Shown: piece after piece, positions 57,290-64,000 of the stretch
How positions within the stretch are numbered: the stretch's first letter is position 1
How the letters are laid out: every line of letters begins with the position of its first letter
Assembly (NCBI RefSeq): GCF_001984125.1
Contig: NZ_MTQL01000007.1
Coordinates: 744,001 to 808,000, forward strand
Source of the DNA: Leifsonia sp. ALI-44-B
GTDB taxonomy: Bacteria; Actinomycetota; Actinomycetes; Actinomycetales; Microbacteriaceae
Direction: 5' to 3'
DNA: 64,000 nucleotides
Notes under the pieces: model-generated
Told to the model about the DNA's origin: nothing
Database searches by the model: none
The model's input: only the letters and a program-made list of their open reading frames with translations
Program-made: the position numbers and the translations under genes

Positions 57290-59031
57290 CGAACACGGAT
57301 GCCGTGACCACCCCCGCCCCCTCATCCTCCGAGCCGCTGCTCGAGGTGCGCGACCTGTCGGTCGTCTACGAGTCGCACGACTCCGAGCCCGTGCAGGCCG
57401 TCGACCACGTGTCGTTCCAGCTGAAGCGTGGCGAGTTCGTCGGGCTCGTGGGGGAGTCGGGGTCGGGCAAGTCGACGCTGGGCTTCGCGCTCACGCGGCT
57501 GCAGAAACCGCCGGCACGCACCAACGGCGGGCAGATCTTGTTCGGCGGCGTCGACATCCGCGAATTGGGTGCCGAGCAGCTGCGCGAACAGCGCCAGGGC
57601 GGTTTCGCGATGGTGTTGCAATCGGGCATGAATGCGCTCAACCCGGTGCGCACGATTCGCAACCACTTCGTCGACATCTTCAAGGCGCACGGGCATGTGC
57701 CGCGCGCCCGCTGGGCCACGCGCGAGGTCGAGCTGGTGACCAAGGTAGGCCTGAAGCCCGAGGTGCTCGACCGCTACCCGGGTGAGCTGTCCGGCGGCAT
57801 GCGGCAGCGCGTGTCGATCGCGCTCGCGCTCTCGCTCGAACCGCAGCTCATGGTGTTCGACGAGCCGACCACGGCGCTCGACGTGCTCGTGCAACACGCC
57901 GTGATGGACACGATCATGTCGCTGCAGAAGAGCGAGAACTTCACGGCCGTGCTCATCAGCCACGACCTGGGCATCGTGCTCGAGGCCACCGACCGCGTTC
58001 TGGTCATGCACGAGGGCCGCATCGTCGAGGACGCGCCGTCGATCGACATCCTCGAACGCCCGCAGGATGACTACACGCGCATGCTGCTGAGCCACTACGC
58101 CGACCCGCGCGCCGAGGTCGTCGAGTTGCCCGGTTTCGTCGACCTGGCCACGCGCAAGGCCCGCGGAACCACGCGCGCCGATGTGGCCAGCTCGCCCGCC
58201 TCGGTGCGCACGCGCGGCGCCCGCTCCGCCGACTCGCCCATCGTGGTCGACGCCGTGTCGAAGGTGTACCCGCCGCCGCGCCGGGGCGAGAAGCCCGTGA
58301 CGGCGGTGGACAACGTGTCCTTCACGCTCGAACCCGGGCAGTCGCTCGCGCTCGTGGGTGCGTCGGGCTCGGGCAAGTCGACCATCGCCAAGCTCATCAC
58401 GGGCGTCGAGAAGCCGACCTCCGGGGCCGTGCGCTTCGGCGACCTGCAGATCGACAAGCTCGGCCGCCGCCAACTGCGCTCGCTGCACTCGAACGTGCAG
58501 ATGGTGTTCCAAGACCCGTATGCCGCGCTCAACCCGCTGCACACGGTCGAGTACACGCTCACGCGACCCGTGCTCAACTTCACCGACCTGCGCGGCGACG
58601 CCGCCCGGGCCCGCGTGCTCGAACTGCTCGAGACGGTGGGGCTCTCGCCCGTCGAGCAGTTCGCGGCCAAACTGCCGCACCAGCTGTCGGGCGGGCAGCG
58701 GCAGCGCGTGGTCATCGCCCGGGCGCTCGCGAGCGACCCCCAGGTGCTGATCGCCGACGAGCCCGTCTCGATGCTCGACGTCTCGCTGCGCGCGGGCGTG
58801 CTGGCCCTGCTCGAAGACCTGCGCGAACAGTGGGGCGTCTCGATGCTCTACATCACGCACGACCTGCTGAGCGCGCGTCTCGTGACCGACAACATCATGG
58901 TGCTGAACCAGGGCCGCGTGGTGGAGCGCGGGGTGACGGCCGATGTGCTGCGCAACCCGACCGATCCCTACACGATCGAGTTGCTCGATGCCGTGCCCAA
59001 CCCGGCGCGGGCGAAGCGGGGTGCTGCGTAG
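57286..59031 (+). CDS. Fused Opp-type ABC ATPase (DppD-DppF fusion)
   Basis: A 581-aa protein with two complete ATP-binding domains. Walker A sites are GESGSGKST (56-64) and GASGSGKST (near 352-360), each with an LSGGxxQRV signature and DEP Walker B. The first half ends with the ISHDLGIVLEATDRVLVMHEGRIVE region. The fusion replaces the usual two separate ATPases and is common in actinobacterial sugar/peptide importers. Its stop shares a base with the next start. Confidence 0.93.
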   Translation: MTNTDAVTTPAPSSSEPLLEVRDLSVVYESHDSEPVQAVDHVSFQLKRGEFVGLVGESGSGKSTLGFALTRLQKPPARTNGGQILFGGVDIRELGAEQLREQRQGGFAMVLQSGMNALNPVRTIRNHFVDIFKAHGHVPRARWATREVELVTKVGLKPEVLDRYPGELSGGMRQRVSIALALSLEPQLMVFDEPTTALDVLVQHAVMDTIMSLQKSENFTAVLISHDLGIVLEATDRVLVMHEGRIVEDAPSIDILERPQDDYTRMLLSHYADPRAEVVELPGFVDLATRKARGTTRADVASSPASVRTRGARSADSPIVVDAVSKVYPPPRRGEKPVTAVDNVSFTLEPGQSLALVGASGSGKSTIAKLITGVEKPTSGAVRFGDLQIDKLGRRQLRSLHSNVQMVFQDPYAALNPLHTVEYTLTRPVLNFTDLRGDAARARVLELLETVGLSPVEQFAAKLPHQLSGGQRQRVVIARALASDPQVLIADEPVSMLDVSLRAGVLALLEDLREQWGVSMLYITHDLLSARLVTDNIMVLNQGRVVERGVTADVLRNPTDPYTIELLDAVPNPARAKRGAA

Positions 59032-59897
59032 TGACGGGCTTTCGGCAGATCGCTCCCTTCGGGGCGCTCCCGGTCGGCGTGGGCGTCTCCGTCGTCGCGC
59101 TCCCGGCTGCGATCGGCGAGCTGACGGCGTTCCACGTGAAACCCACGAGGGCGTCGCGCGGGAAAGTGCTGATCGTGCCCGGGTTCACCGGCTCGAAAGA
59201 GGACTTCCGCACCTTCGTGCCCCTACTCGCCGAGCGCGGGTTCGAGGTCTTCGCCTACAGCCAGCGCGGTCAGGCCGATTCGGCGGCGCCCGTGGGCGTC
59301 GAGAACTATGCGCTCGCCGACTTCGCGCGGGATGCCGTCGAGGTGGCCGGGCTCGTCGGTGACGGGCAGCCCGTGCACCTGCTCGGTCACAGCTTCGGCG
59401 GATGCGTCGCGCGCGCGGCGGCCATCGCCCAGCCCGCGGTGTTCAGCAGCCTGACGCTGCTGTGCTCGGGCCCGAACGGATGGCCGGGGCGACACCAAGA
59501 TACGACCGACGCCGTCGCCGCGGGGGGCAGCACGGGGCTCTGGTACCGCGACAACCCCGACACGCTCGGGGTGTCCGACGCCGACCTCGACCCCGAGCTG
59601 GCGTTTCTGCGGCTGCGCGCCGCACGCACGTCGAGCGACAACCTGCTCGCGGCCGCCGACATCCTGCGCAACGACCCCGACACGACCGAGGAGCTGCGGC
59701 GTGCCCGCATCCCGACGCTCGTGGCCCACGGGGAGCACGACGACAAGTGGCCCATCGACTGGCAGCGCGACATGGCCGAACGGCTGGGTGCCCGTTATGC
59801 CGTCATTCCCGGCGGCGCGCACTCGCCGCAGGTCGAGGCGCCAGAGGCCACGGCCGACGCCCTCGCAGATTTCTGGGGCGCGCACGCTGCGGCGTGA
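59031..59897 (+). CDS. Alpha/beta-hydrolase within the importer operon
   Basis: A 288-aa alpha/beta-hydrolase. It has the nucleophile elbow GHSFGG, an acid in HGEHDDKWPID and the catalytic His in GGAHSPQVE. There is no signal peptide, so it is cytoplasmic. Its position between an oligosaccharide-type importer and a beta-glucosidase suggests removal of an ester (such as acetyl or aromatic acyl) from an imported glycoside. That is inference; lipase, esterase and lactonase activities all occur in the fold. GTG 59031 overlaps the ATPase stop by one base. Confidence 0.85.
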   Translation: MTGFRQIAPFGALPVGVGVSVVALPAAIGELTAFHVKPTRASRGKVLIVPGFTGSKEDFRTFVPLLAERGFEVFAYSQRGQADSAAPVGVENYALADFARDAVEVAGLVGDGQPVHLLGHSFGGCVARAAAIAQPAVFSSLTLLCSGPNGWPGRHQDTTDAVAAGGSTGLWYRDNPDTLGVSDADLDPELAFLRLRAARTSSDNLLAAADILRNDPDTTEELRRARIPTLVAHGEHDDKWPIDWQRDMAERLGARYAVIPGGAHSPQVEAPEATADALADFWGAHAAA

Positions 59898-59936
59898 CGT
59901 CCCCTCTCGTCCCCAACCATCAGCTCAAGGAGAATC

Positions 59937-61109
59937 GTGAAGAGCTTCCCGAACGGATTCCTCTGGGGCGCGGCGACCGCCGCGCACCAGATCGAAGGCA
60001 ACAACATCAACAGCAACTGGTGGGTGATGGAGCACGCCGAGAACTCGAACATGGTCGAACCCTCGGGTGACGCCATGGACAGCTACCACCGCTACCCCGA
60101 AGACATGAAGCTGCTGGCCGATGCCGGGCTCAACTCCTACCGCTTCAGCGTCGAGTGGGCGCGCATCGAACCCGAGCGCGGCTTCATCTCGCGCGCCGAG
60201 CTCGACCACTACCGCCGCATGGTCGACACCGCACGTGACTTGGGCCTCGACCCCACCGTCACGCTCATGCACTTCACGGTGCCGCGCTGGATGTTCAACG
60301 ACGGCTTCTGGCGAGCGGATGACGCCGCCGACCTGTTCGCGCGCTACACCGAGGCCGTGCTGCCCATCCTCGACGACGTCACCTACGTGTGCACCATCAA
60401 CGAGCCCAACATCGCCGCCATGCTGGCCGGTGGCGAGGATGCCTCGAACCTCGTCGCCTTCGGCCTGCCGAACCCCGACCTCGGCGTGGCCGACACGCTG
60501 CTCGAATCGCACCACCGCTCGCGCGAGGTGCTTTCGCAGCTGTCGCACGTGAAGAGCGGGTGGACGGTCGCCACGCAGGCGTTCCACTCGACAGGCGAGC
60601 CCGGCGCCGACGAGAAGCTGCACGAATACGGCTATCCGCGTGATGACTGGTACCTCGAGCAGTCGGCGGGCGACGACTTCGTCGGCGTGCAGGCCTACAC
60701 GCGCACGTTCATCGGGCCGGAAGGCCCCCTGCCGGTGTCGGACGAGGTCGAGACCACGCTCACGGGCTGGGAATTCTTCCCGGATGCCCTGCAGATGGGC
60801 GTGCGCAGCGCGTGGGAGAAGAGCGACCACACTCCCGTCATCGTCACCGAGAACGGTATCGCCACGGCCGACGACACGCGCCGCATCGCCTACACCGAAG
60901 GTGCCCTCTCCGGCCTGCATGCGGCCATGGAGGACGGCGTCGAGGTGCTCGGCTACCAGCACTGGTCTGCGCTCGACAACTATGAGTGGGCCTCGGGCTT
61001 CCGCCCCACGTTCGGCCTCATCGCCGTCGACCGCGAGACGTTCGTGCGCACGCCGAAGCCCAGCCTCGCCTGGCTCGGGGATGTCGCGAAGCGCGGCGGT
61101 CTCGACTGA
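59937..61109 (+). CDS. GH1 beta-glucosidase
   Basis: A 390-aa family GH1 glycosidase, cytoplasmic. The catalytic acid/base lies in TINEPN (Glu-156) and the nucleophile in VTENG (Glu-305), with NGFLWGAATAAHQIEG at the start. It is shorter than typical GH1 enzymes (about 450 aa), mainly in the loops between strands, so its active-site cleft may be more open. It would split disaccharides or aryl-glucosides brought in by the importer. GTG 59937 has AAGGAGA upstream. It is the last gene of the operon. Confidence 0.93.
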   Translation: MKSFPNGFLWGAATAAHQIEGNNINSNWWVMEHAENSNMVEPSGDAMDSYHRYPEDMKLLADAGLNSYRFSVEWARIEPERGFISRAELDHYRRMVDTARDLGLDPTVTLMHFTVPRWMFNDGFWRADDAADLFARYTEAVLPILDDVTYVCTINEPNIAAMLAGGEDASNLVAFGLPNPDLGVADTLLESHHRSREVLSQLSHVKSGWTVATQAFHSTGEPGADEKLHEYGYPRDDWYLEQSAGDDFVGVQAYTRTFIGPEGPLPVSDEVETTLTGWEFFPDALQMGVRSAWEKSDHTPVIVTENGIATADDTRRIAYTEGALSGLHAAMEDGVEVLGYQHWSALDNYEWASGFRPTFGLIAVDRETFVRTPKPSLAWLGDVAKRGGLD

Positions 61110-61144
61110 TCGCGTTCGACTGAGGCCCGGCCTCACGCACATCG

Positions 61145-61172
61145 GCGGCCGCATCCACCCGGATGCGGCCGC
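61145..61172. terminator. Terminator between GH1 and glycoamylase-like genes
   Basis: GCGGCCGCATCC pairs perfectly with GGATGCGGCCGC across an ACCC loop, followed by TTCT. It sits between the two convergent genes and probably serves both. Confidence 0.75.
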
Positions 61173-61251
61173 TTCTATGTGCAGGTGGGCGGGCGATCGG
61201 ATCTCTCACCCGCGGTGCCGCAAGGGTTTCTCGTCGGCGGGGCCGCGGGGG

Positions 61252-63825
61252 TTAATCGCCTGTGGCACCGTGACGGCGGCGGCCTCGTCGCGCGGCGAGC
61301 AGGCCGACGGTGAGCGCGAGGCCGCCGAGTGTGGCGGCGACGGCCAAGACGATCTCGGAGGGGCCGGTCAGGGAGAGGAACGGCCGCCCCCGGTGCGGCC
61401 ATTCCGTGGCCGGGTGCACGTTCGAAGGGTCGGCAAGGGGGTCTGCGGAGCCGGACCAGGGGGAGACGAGGCCGGGGGTGGATGGGCCGTTCGGGCCCGG
61501 CCCGGTGGGTGCGGATGCCGGCGCCGTCGGGTCGTGGGGGTCCGGAGGTGTGGGGGTGGTGGGCGAAGGCGCGGTGGGTGACGGGGTTGCCGTCGGATCG
61601 GGTGACGGCTCAGCCGTCGGCTCTGCGGTGGGGGTGCCGGTCGGCGGAGTGGTCGGTGTCGCCGTGGGAGTTGGTGTGGGTGTCGCCGTGGGTGTTGATG
61701 TCGCCGTGGGTGTTGATGTCGGCGTTGGCGGCGGTGTCGGTGTGATGGTGGGGGAGGGCGTCGGGCTGGGAACGGGAGTGACCGATGGTGTCGGCGTTGC
61801 GGAAGGTGTTGGAGTCGGCGTGGGCGTGGGCGTGGGCGTGGGCGTGGGCTCCGGGGTAGCTGTGGGCGTCGGCCCCGGGGTCGCCGTGGGTGTCGCCGTG
61901 GGTGTGGGTGTGGGTGTCGCCGTGGGGACGACCGCGACGAGCGACAGCGGCTCGCCGCGGGCCTCGACACCGTCGTCGGCGCGCGAGCTCAGGGCGACGT
62001 ACTCTTCCACCCCGCTGGTATCGGCGGCCGTGCACGCCCACGTTCCATTCGGGGCGACGACCGCTCGGCACAGCGCATCGGCCGGGGCCGCGGCACCTCC
62101 GGGCGCGGAGCTCGAGCCATCCGAATCGGGTTTCACGCCGCCCGCCCCGGCGACGGGTTCTGGAGTGCCGCCCACCGAGACGATCGCGCCCGGTTCTCCC
62201 GTGCCCTCGAAGTCGACGGGCCCGGCCGGGAGAGGACGCCCCTCAGCCGGTGCGGTGAAGGCCGGAGCCTCGGGTTCGGCACTCGAGCCGAAGATCTGCG
62301 CCTGCATGAGCGGTCGGATGGCGTTCTCGAAACGCTCGTCGACGAAGTAGCCCTTGAGCGCATCGCCGCGCTCGGCGTTGAGGATGGCGCCCATGATCAT
62401 CGACTGGTCGAGCGACAGGTAGCGCTTCGCCACGGTGCCGCTGCGCACGGCGACGGCGTCGTAGAAACCGCCCGGACCGTAGGACTCGAACTGCGACCGC
62501 AGCCGGCCCAGGTTGTCGAGCACGCCCGCGCGGTCGTAGCCAAGGGCCAAGAAGCTGGCGTGCGGCGTGACGACCCCGTCGCCGAACGTCGGGGCGGGGT
62601 TGGCGCCCGTGTTGCAGTCGGCGTGATCCTTGTCGACGTTGGTGCGCTCGCGATCGGAGTGATAGCCGTCGTCCTTGATGCCCAGCTCGTCGACGCCGTA
62701 TTCGGCGTATCCGCCGAACGGATCGCTCGCGGGCGAGAAGCCCCAGAAACCGTAACCGGCCTCGTCGATGCCGTGTTCTTTCTGGGCCCGCACGGTCAGC
62801 GGATGATTGAGCCCCCACGAACGCGGCCCCCACGACGCCTCTGGCACGAACAGGTCGGGCATGAGCGCCTCGAACATGCTGCCACCCCACCCGGGCACGA
62901 TGCTCATGCCCCGGTAGCGATAGGTGCCCTCGAAGACCGTGATGCCGTCGTAGGTGCGCGAGACGCCGTGTGGTTTGTGCTCCTGCCAGTCGGCGTCGCA
63001 GCCCGGCGACATGGTGCGCAACGTGCCGTAGAAGGAGCTCGTCGGCACCTCACCCTTGTCGATGCCGAGGTAGGTCGTCATCCGCGTCTCGCTGACGGTC
63101 GTGTCGTAGGCCGAGCAGTTATAGAAGAGCGTCTCGGTCTGGCCGCTCTGGAAATTGCCGGGGATGCTGCACTCGGCCGGCGACGTGGGCCAGAAACCGT
63201 TGCGGTTGAGCCCCGTGCCTCGGGCGCTCGCCGCCTGCGGGTCGTAGAAGACCGAAAAGTCCATGCTGTCGTAGAGGGCCGTTGCGCGCGCGGCCAGGGG
63301 AGCCTCGGCGCCCACGACCACGCGCAGGGCGGCGGCCAGCCAGGCGTTGTCGACCGAACTGGCGAACGGCGGTTTCGTCGACCCGTCGGGGTTCGTGTCG
63401 ATCACCGGTTGCCCGTCAACGGGCCGATACCAGTTCCAGAACATGCCGCTCGCGGCGTGTCGCGGCATGGTCTCGAGGGTGCCGAGCGTTGCGGCCAACC
63501 GCTCGCTCGCCTCGCCGGGCGTGATGATGCCGAGGTCGCGCGCCGCGATGGTGGACCAGAGGTAGCCGCCCACATTGGTGGTGGACGTGTAGCCAGACCG
63601 GGAACCGTGCCCGAGATCGCCCGCGATGCCGTCGGCCGTGAGCCCCGTGCGCTCGTCGGTCATCGCAACGAGCGAGGACCAGGTGTCGCGCGCCGTGGCG
63701 TCGAGAAGCGGGTCGGAGAGTGCGCTGCTGCGCGCGTGAGCCGGCCCGGCGGCGAGGCCGAGGATCAGGGCGCCCGCGGCCACCAGGCTCGCGACGCGGC
63801 GGGGGAGGGGTGATCTCGTCTTCAC
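61252..63825 (-). CDS. Secreted, wall-anchored glycoamylase/GH144-like glycosidase with Pro-Thr stalk
   Basis: An 857-aa exported protein. A signal peptide covers residues 1-31 (AGPAHA-R). Residues about 35-515 resemble the PF10091 Glycoamylase family, which includes GH144 endo-beta-1,2-glucanases: TDERTGLTADG, NVGGYLWSTIAARD, GMFWNWYRP and YGFWGFSPASDPFGGYAEYGVD are visible. An Ig-like region follows (about 525-625), then a Thr-Pro repeat stalk (about 630-750). The end is an LSLTG sorting-type motif, a hydrophobic helix and a basic tail. It likely acts outside the cell on a glucan; linkage specificity is uncertain. GTG 63825 has GAAGGAG upstream. Confidence 0.82.
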   Translation of the reverse strand: MKTRSPLPRRVASLVAAGALILGLAAGPAHARSSALSDPLLDATARDTWSSLVAMTDERTGLTADGIAGDLGHGSRSGYTSTTNVGGYLWSTIAARDLGIITPGEASERLAATLGTLETMPRHAASGMFWNWYRPVDGQPVIDTNPDGSTKPPFASSVDNAWLAAALRVVVGAEAPLAARATALYDSMDFSVFYDPQAASARGTGLNRNGFWPTSPAECSIPGNFQSGQTETLFYNCSAYDTTVSETRMTTYLGIDKGEVPTSSFYGTLRTMSPGCDADWQEHKPHGVSRTYDGITVFEGTYRYRGMSIVPGWGGSMFEALMPDLFVPEASWGPRSWGLNHPLTVRAQKEHGIDEAGYGFWGFSPASDPFGGYAEYGVDELGIKDDGYHSDRERTNVDKDHADCNTGANPAPTFGDGVVTPHASFLALGYDRAGVLDNLGRLRSQFESYGPGGFYDAVAVRSGTVAKRYLSLDQSMIMGAILNAERGDALKGYFVDERFENAIRPLMQAQIFGSSAEPEAPAFTAPAEGRPLPAGPVDFEGTGEPGAIVSVGGTPEPVAGAGGVKPDSDGSSSAPGGAAAPADALCRAVVAPNGTWACTAADTSGVEEYVALSSRADDGVEARGEPLSLVAVVPTATPTPTPTATPTATPGPTPTATPEPTPTPTPTPTPTPTPSATPTPSVTPVPSPTPSPTITPTPPPTPTSTPTATSTPTATPTPTPTATPTTPPTGTPTAEPTAEPSPDPTATPSPTAPSPTTPTPPDPHDPTAPASAPTGPGPNGPSTPGLVSPWSGSADPLADPSNVHPATEWPHRGRPFLSLTGPSEIVLAVAATLGGLALTVGLLAARRGRRRHGATGD
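61640..61935. repeat. Low-complexity repeat DNA encoding the Pro-Thr stalk
   Basis: Runs of GTGGGTGT/GGCGTG-type units, including five tandem GGCGTG copies at 61817-61846 and an 18-bp direct repeat at 61682-61699 and 61700-61717. Unit changes in multiples of three would lengthen or shorten the stalk without a frameshift. Confidence 0.8.
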
Positions 63826-63973
63826 GGCAGCTCCTTCGGTTGACCGGCAGTCGGCCGCACACGGGAGGGTGGCGAACCCTAGCGCACGCGCCGATGCTCA
63901 GACCGTATCAGCTAACATGCTCGCGCACCAGAATGTGCATATCAGAAGGTCACCGCCTATCGAAGGAGCTGCG

Positions 63974-64000
63974 ATGTTCACCGGACTCAGTGCTTTTGCC
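63974..64000 (+). CDS. Start of a truncated gene, MFTGLSAFA...
   Basis: GAAGGAG six bases before ATG 63974 marks a real start. Only nine codons are in the window. The opening MFTGLSAF is reminiscent of actinobacterial dihydrodipicolinate-synthase-family proteins, but nine residues are too few for an assignment. Confidence 0.5.

Noticed and set aside
61640-61935. CRISPR array or satellite DNA suggested by short regular repeats.
   Set aside because: Repeats are 6-18 bp, have no unique spacers, and are in frame with the Thr-Pro stalk of the glycosidase.

Overview
The window is a G+C-rich actinobacterial chromosome segment. The 16S rRNA, the decaprenoxanthin-type C50 carotenoid operon, the Cys-free ribosomal proteins and the many leaderless-type promoters all fit the family Microbacteriaceae; I do not assign a genus. 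The left end is probably not far from the replication origin. The order cca ... rpsF-ssb-rpsR-rplI ... dnaB is the usual actinobacterial arrangement on the parAB side of oriC. A perfect 14-bp parS core lies at 6934-6947, and a dense DnaA-box cluster lies directly upstream of dnaB at 12696-12771. No dnaA, dnaN or parAB is in the window, so oriC itself is probably outside it.

Layout. 0-15 kb: metallophosphoesterase, Stealth-type sugar-phosphate transferase, SAM methyltransferase, CCA-adding enzyme, three very small acidic proteins, an orphan sugar-binding lipoprotein, the rpsF-ssb-rpsR-rplI operon, a Rieske-containing FAD oxidoreductase, and dnaB. 15-27 kb: purB with a low-molecular-weight phosphatase and a small membrane protein, an aromatic/histidinol-phosphate aminotransferase, a branched-chain 2-oxoacid dehydrogenase E1a-E1b-E2 operon without E3, and a glycine betaine importer (proVWX type). 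27-33 kb: one complete rRNA operon (16S-23S-5S) with two upstream promoters, two boxA-like elements, no spacer tRNA and a strong terminator.

33-45 kb: zinc importer znuACB with a candidate Zur box, a Fur/Zur regulator, Cys-poor ribosomal proteins L28-L33-S14, an HU protein, a CopD-CtaG fusion, a Pif1/RecD-like helicase, an iron-boxed heme oxygenase and small membrane proteins. 45-52 kb: DUF2470 and DinB proteins, tRNA-Gly(CCC), dcd, idi, and the carotenoid operon crtE-B-I-Ye-Yf-Eb, whose cistrons mostly overlap by ATGA. Together with idi, this operon makes GGPP, phytoene and lycopene, elongates lycopene to C50 and cyclises it.

52-64 kb: a carbohydrate locus with a LacI regulator, an Opp-type ABC importer, an alpha/beta-hydrolase and a GH1 beta-glucosidase in one operon. 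It converges on a secreted, wall-anchored glycoamylase/GH144-like protein with a Pro-Thr stalk. I infer that it degrades and imports a beta-glucan or beta-glucoside. Candidate LacI-family operators lie in front of both the regulator gene and the importer operon. The window ends nine codons into another gene.
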